The translations under genes were made by a program, and so were the position numbers. This document shows positions 59,533-64,000 of a stretch of 64,000 nt of DNA, in pieces (the first letter of the stretch is position 1; each line of letters begins with the position of its first letter). Under the pieces are notes generated by a model. That model worked only from the letters and a program-made list of their open reading frames with translations. It searched no databases and had not been told where the DNA came from. Source of the DNA: Phycomyces nitens (taxonomy: Eukaryota; Mucoromycota; Mucoromycetes; Mucorales; Phycomycetaceae); assembly GCA_022702545.1 (NCBI GenBank), contig JAHRBC010000002.1, forward strand, positions 5,828,001-5,892,000, given 5' to 3'.

Positions 59533-60183
59533 ATGGACAATAATCCATTCCGTAGTCGAAATGAGTTTGGAGTACCTCATCAACAAAGCAACCCTTCTGT
59601 TGGACCTCCTGTTGGCCAACAGAATCCATTAACAGACACCTGGAGTCCTTCTTTCAATACAAACCAGCCTTGGTCACCCCAGCCAACTACTACTTATCAA
59701 CAAGGATACCAATCTTCTGGATTGTCCTTTCAACAGCAACCACAACAGCCACAACAGCAACAGCAGCAAGTCCATTCGCCTGGTTACAACACTTCATTGT
59801 CTCAATATCAGCCCTACCAATCGACCTTTCAACAGCAGGCAATGCAGCACCAGATACAGCCAATCCAACAGCAGCCAATACAACAACAGCCAATTCAAAA
59901 CCAAATGCAACACCAAATGCAAGGATTTACTCAGCAATATCCACCGCAGCCCCAGACATTCTATGGCCAACAATCCTTTTCTACCTACCAGGACCCCATG
60001 AACCCTTATATTCCTCCCAACTTTGGACAGACGACCCAATCTCAACCTAGACACCCACCTGTGGATGCCAGTGCGCTATTGAAGGCAGGCACGGTTCGAA
60101 AGGTCCAGTGTCCAGTGTGCCAGGTTACGCTGGAAGGCGATGATCCAGCAATCAACCACCACGTCAATGAGCACTACAACTAA
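59533..60183 (+). CDS. Gln-rich protein with C-terminal C2H2-type zinc finger
   Basis: A single exon of 216 residues, start ATG 59533 after a CT-rich leader. It begins MDNNPFRSRNEFGVP (an NPF motif, which in other proteins binds EH domains). Residues about 60-150 are a low-complexity Gln/Pro region, partly direct repeats of IQQQP. The last 40 residues contain CPVCQVTLEGDDPAINHHVNEHY, a C-x2-C-x12-H-x3-H finger that could be a UBZ-like ubiquitin-binding or a classical C2H2 finger. No family name is recognised. An endocytic/ubiquitin adaptor is a guess from NPF plus finger. Confidence 0.8.
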   Translation: MDNNPFRSRNEFGVPHQQSNPSVGPPVGQQNPLTDTWSPSFNTNQPWSPQPTTTYQQGYQSSGLSFQQQPQQPQQQQQQVHSPGYNTSLSQYQPYQSTFQQQAMQHQIQPIQQQPIQQQPIQNQMQHQMQGFTQQYPPQPQTFYGQQSFSTYQDPMNPYIPPNFGQTTQSQPRHPPVDASALLKAGTVRKVQCPVCQVTLEGDDPAINHHVNEHYN

Positions 60184-60334
60184 TGACAATTGATAACCAA
60201 CAGCCATCCTAATATTAATAATTAAAATAATAACATCTTTTTTTTTCTTGCTTCTGGTGTCCATAGTCTCAGTCAGTCAATCAGTCAGCCATATGCATAT
60301 ATACATATAGTAGACGTGTATTTTATTATTAAAA

Positions 60335-60883
60335 CTAGTGGCACTGAATTGATCGATCACTCGAAAGATTGTCGTTGAACAAATAGTGGCCAATTCCTGC
60401 ACCAGCAATGATTGCCAGCATTAGGTATCCATTATAAGTCATAAACACCAGCATGATCCAGAAACTAAGGCCGACCAGGACAGCATACAGACCAGACCTA
60501 GCAAACGAGTGTCTTAAAAAAAGAAAAAGAAGAATCAGTAGGAGATTCCTGCCCTGAATAGCTTAGTTACCTCTTTTTGGATGAAAGCAGCCCAACCGTT
60601 TCATCCATAGAAGATCCTGCTCCACAAGTCTTTTTCTGATCTAGACAGTTGGCCTGAGCGCGCAGGAACTCGTAAAATACCGCAATTGCAACCAATGCCA
60701 GACTGGAAAGAATAAATTGGGACAGGGAATGGATATGCCACCATTCAAACACGATACAGACATCTTTAATGTTCCAATTGAACAGCATCTGAATAGAAAA
60801 AAAAAGAGTTAGTGGTAGATTGGGTTTCAGGACAGCCTTACGCTCATGCTGCACATTGGCATTTCTGGAGATCCATGATCCAT
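60335..60883 (-). CDS. Ctr-family copper transporter
   Basis: Three exons: 60883-60842, 60788-60571, 60512-60335; 145 residues. The short N-terminus MDHGSPEMPMCSMSM carries Mets-type copper ligands. TM1 (SQFILSSLALVAIAVFYEFL) is followed by a cytosolic loop; TM2 and TM3 include WIMLVFMTYN with the essential M-x3-M motif and GAGIGHYLF with G-x3-G packing. Size and three-segment layout fit Ctr proteins, which import Cu(I) as trimers. It ends SIQCH, a Cys/His pair that can bind copper. Whether it sits in the plasma membrane (Ctr1/4) or vacuole (Ctr2) is not clear; the small N-terminus is Ctr2-like. Start chosen because exon 1 supplies the Met motif and the phase fits. Confidence 0.92.
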
Positions 60884-60929
60884 TGGTGGGTGTTAAAGAT
60901 ATATGTGTGTTCTGGAGGACCTTGAGCGG

Positions 60930-61026
60930 TTTATATATTACAGAGTGAGATATTTTTGCTCGAATGGGCCAACAGCACAGCACAGCACAGCCACAGCCAC
61001 AGCTTTGGGGGGTGGGGGAGAGGGGG
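60930..61026 (-). promoter_or_regulatory. Candidate copper-responsive promoter of the Ctr gene
   Basis: Upstream of the Ctr ATG (60883) are, in order: a TATATAA box at about 60930-60940, TTTGCTC at 60955-60961 on the plus strand (the core of the yeast Mac1 copper-response element TTTGCTCA), five GCTGTG-type repeats (60972-61003, seen as CACAG(C) on plus), and a G-run block at 61004-61026. The Mac1 core is the expected regulator site for Ctr genes in yeast; its use here is inferred. Confidence 0.4.
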
Positions 61027-61192
61027 GTTAGCAACTAAGATAACGCCCGGATCACACGCACATTTAAATGTATGCACAAGCACATCTTGCCTATTTGTTT
61101 GGCACTTGTCACATAAAAGGTGACCAAGTATGTATGTATTTATTTATTTAAAAGTGTATATATGTATATATGTATATATATGTATAGTGTGG

Positions 61193-64000
61193 CTATATCA
61201 GCTCAAAATGGCTTGAATATCCAGAGTGCGGTACAGGCACTCTAAAGAAGAATTATTATTATTATTATTTAGAGATCTAAAGATATCATTTCTCTTGTAT
61301 CATTTGCGTCACTTACTTTGTATAGGGTGTGCGGTGATGGCCAAAGTATCCCAGGCGATAAATGCCGGCTAAACATACATCATATATATCAGCATACTGT
61401 AATATTTCCGGACGTTGTGCACACAGATAAATATAATACTACTAATAATAATAATGTAAATATATATATATATAATTTACCTGGAGCGTCTCCGCAGTCC
61501 CATTCCACAGTAGCTTCTGATTGTCCAAGGATAGGCATGGTGTATCTCCAGATAAATCTATACATTTTCCAAAGTTAAATTAAATCAAGTCAGCCAGATA
61601 GCCAGATAGCCAGCCATCTAGGCAGCTATCCAGCCTGTCAACCAATTAATATATCTTGCCTTGTGTCATAGTCATCGTCCGTCTTTACCACCTTCCAGTC
61701 CCCACTGTCATCTTGACGCTCAACTGTCAAATAGGTCTTGTCCAGCATACCGTCATTTCTCGGATTTCCGGCCACAAAAGTAGCCGTAACCGTTAGTGCC
61801 TTGCGCCGCTTATAGACGGGTGCTACGTTCCGCACGACGTCTCCAAACTGATGAAAAAGTTTAGGCCGATCTGCACCTTGTCGAGGCGAGAAATCATACG
61901 ACGCATTGACATAGTTGGGCAATTGTTCTGAATCCAACACTGGCCTTCCAGAAGCCATGGCAGTAACGAGTTCTTCGAATACTTTAATATAAGCATCGAG
62001 CGTGTATGGTCCATAGGGTGTCTAATGATCAATTGTGGTTAATCCAAATGCACATCTTTATATATATTTAATTCGTTTTATTACTGAACCGCCTTCATAA
62101 CGTTGCATTTGGTATTCTTCAAAAGTCGTACAGTAAGACTAAGTGAGGGTGGTCAGTACGCACACATGTATGTGTTCATATATTTTCTGTACATATCTAC
62201 GGTCATACAACAAATTTATATAAATATATCCATATTCTCATTCTTACCGCGTATCCATTTGCAGGCCCTGTGTGTAGCACAACCGTGTCCTTGTCGCCTA
62301 GACCCTGTTCAATAAGGTTCCTCTTGACTGACCGCCTCAGGCGTCTGCCACTCATCGTCGAGAATTCCGAAGGCACACCGATTATATACACATTGCCTAG
62401 CCGTAAGAGCTGGACATCTAGAATCTTTGGCTGCCAATCAAATGGGTATTTAATTTCTCCTGTATTGAGTAGGATTGCCTTTGGTGCCTGACATTCCTTT
62501 TGTTTTTGGCTTGGCTTCTTGACGAGGTCCTTTGCAATATCCCAAAAGAAAGTTCCTTGGGTTGTATTCTAGCCACTCCAAATCAATCAATTGGCCTCTT
62601 GAGATGTTGACTTACTTGATAAAAGCCGTCAATTGCAGGTCCATCGGTTGTCCCGGCAGCTAAGCAGACATGTCGTTAGACCAAAACACCCTTTTTTATA
62701 TATATTTATATATTTATATATATAAAATAATATTATTGATATTATTATCATTAATAATGGCCTACCAAATGAATAGCCCTTTGGGGACACATTAGTCAAA
62801 CTTGTTAATATGATCGTGTGATTCTCACCATGGCTGGATCGCACAGCAATCCCTTTGTTCCATTGGCTGTAATGACAACCTGCTTTGTAATGTCCCAATA
62901 CTTTTGGCGAAAGTCAACCTTGCCATGGACGTCTATGGATTTCTGGCCAAATAGGTCCAGGGCCCTTGTGGCCTGGTTGAGGCCAATGATACGGTTTGAC
63001 TCGAAATGCCCAATCTTCCAGCCTGGACCTCTAAGACATGGTTGTTATTATTTATTTATTAGCCATCTAGTAACCATTTTTCTTTCTTTCTTTTTTACCT
63101 TCCAATGCATTTAGAGGATCCAGGGCAGATTGAATCACGCGACCCATCGCATGGGATATCAGATTCGGTACAAAATGCACCGAGGGTATTTGGACTGACA
63201 TCGGCCCCGTTGGATTGTGTAAAGGCAGCCACAAAAGGACCCTTTCCAGGTAGACTGTCCGGATTCATCAGACGCTCTGCTGCATAGGCCGCATAGCCCT
63301 TATTGTCCCCGTTAATGAGCCGGTTCGTATTGTTGATTGACACACCGTGGACAGGAAACCTAAAGCCAAGATTAGGATTTCAATAGCCAGCATTCTAATC
63401 TCACCAGCTGATGAGCCCAAGTGGTTGGCCGTCTCTGGCTCGAAATCCAAGCAGACTCATGTCCTTGTCGACGTCGTGCTCGTATCTCGCCCGTTCTTCT
63501 GGAGGGTTCAAGAGATAGGCACTCGGGGACCGGTTGATGTTTGTGTCTAGAAGTTCTCCGAGATTATAGACAACCGATCCCTCTTGGAGATTCTCATGGG
63601 CCAGCTGAATTGATTTCACTATGCCCTGGACCATTGGCTGAACCGTCTCTTCTATCCAACCTAATACCGAGATCTCATACAAGGCTATGTATGTATATAC
63701 GTTTTTTGTGTTTTTGTTTTTTGGAGGTAAGTAGATGCCAAATGTTGGGCTGCAAACGTACTGTACTGTAGAAAGCCACCCATCCCGCTGTGAGAGTGTG
63801 TACTGGCGAGCATGATATTCTTTTCGGTATACATGTCTTCTCCATACATTGCCTGAAGACTCGTGACTACTCTTTGTTTTACAATGTCACCCATCGACTG
63901 AGTATCTGTATTGACGATTGTGATGCGATTGCCCGAGACTGGGTCTACGACAGTATATGCTCTAGAATACAGACGCTGGGCTAGACCTTGGCCTGTCTGG
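61193..64000 (-). CDS. Neutral ceramidase (5' end outside window)
   Basis: Twelve exons seen: 64000-63762, 63684-63405, 63359-63099, 63030-62829, 62778-62766, 62659-62616, 62568-62248, 62138-62085, 62021-61660, 61557-61481, 61368-61317, 61241-61193; 650 residues, N-terminus missing. Family marks: STHSHSGMGGF (zinc-binding His), NRSPSAYLLNP, VHGVSINNTNRLI, the active-site block NGADVSPNTLGAFC, PAMGYSFAAGTTDGP, and the C-terminal beta domain. The enzyme splits ceramide into sphingosine and fatty acid and is usually secreted or lumenal. Odd points: exon 5 has only 13 nt, the intron 61659-61558 starts with GC, and a G in the active-site consensus is A. The last exon was chosen because a strong GTAAGT donor precedes the first stop. 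Confidence 0.9.

Overview
The window is nuclear DNA of a filamentous fungus. The conserved genes (ArfGAP, SR-protein kinase, Iml2/TTC39 protein, Ctr copper transporter, neutral ceramidase, mitochondrial HMG-box protein) are eukaryotic, and most are split by short introns of about 40-110 nt in AT-rich DNA full of TA microsatellites. Gene style and transposon relics suggest an early-diverging fungus, probably Mucoromycota/Mucorales; that placement is inference.

Layout. (1) 1-6971: the end of one intronless F-box/leucine-rich-repeat-like gene, a complete second one and a broken third. (2) 9819-14214: two conserved multi-exon genes, an Iml2/TTC39-like protein and a probable type II membrane glycosyltransferase with a discoidin-like end. 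(3) 14215-22598: repeats, a fourth F-box gene (17611-19428) bracketed by a 245-bp direct repeat, and a decayed Tc1/mariner element. (4) 22599-28921: three minus-strand housekeeping genes (ArfGAP1/Gcs1, a Yvc1-like channel, a monocarboxylate-transporter-like MFS protein). (5) 28922-40080: about 11 kb without a convincing gene, holding a Tc1/mariner relic, dispersed repeats and a foldback element with perfect 105-bp arms made of 22-bp units. (6) 40081-48033: three more F-box genes, the last one divergent. (7) 48034-52823: a decayed retroelement-like piece and an orphan Gag-like gene. (8) 52824-64000: a compact block: PX protein, SRPK, STEEP1-like, HMG-box, Gln-rich zinc-finger, Ctr copper transporter and neutral ceramidase (cut by the window end).

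The most distinctive feature is the F-box family: seven same-strand, intronless members (one partial, one pseudogene, one divergent) of about 600 residues, scattered among intron-rich single-copy genes. Five carry the same ~480-bp upstream module, and longer spacers are shared between particular pairs, so genes and promoters were copied together. F-box proteins normally choose substrates for SCF ubiquitin ligases, so this looks like a lineage-specific, still rearranging set of substrate receptors; the targets cannot be read from the sequence.

Exon limits were worked out by hand from splice consensus, reading phase and remembered family conservation. All were checked for phase but none against transcripts.
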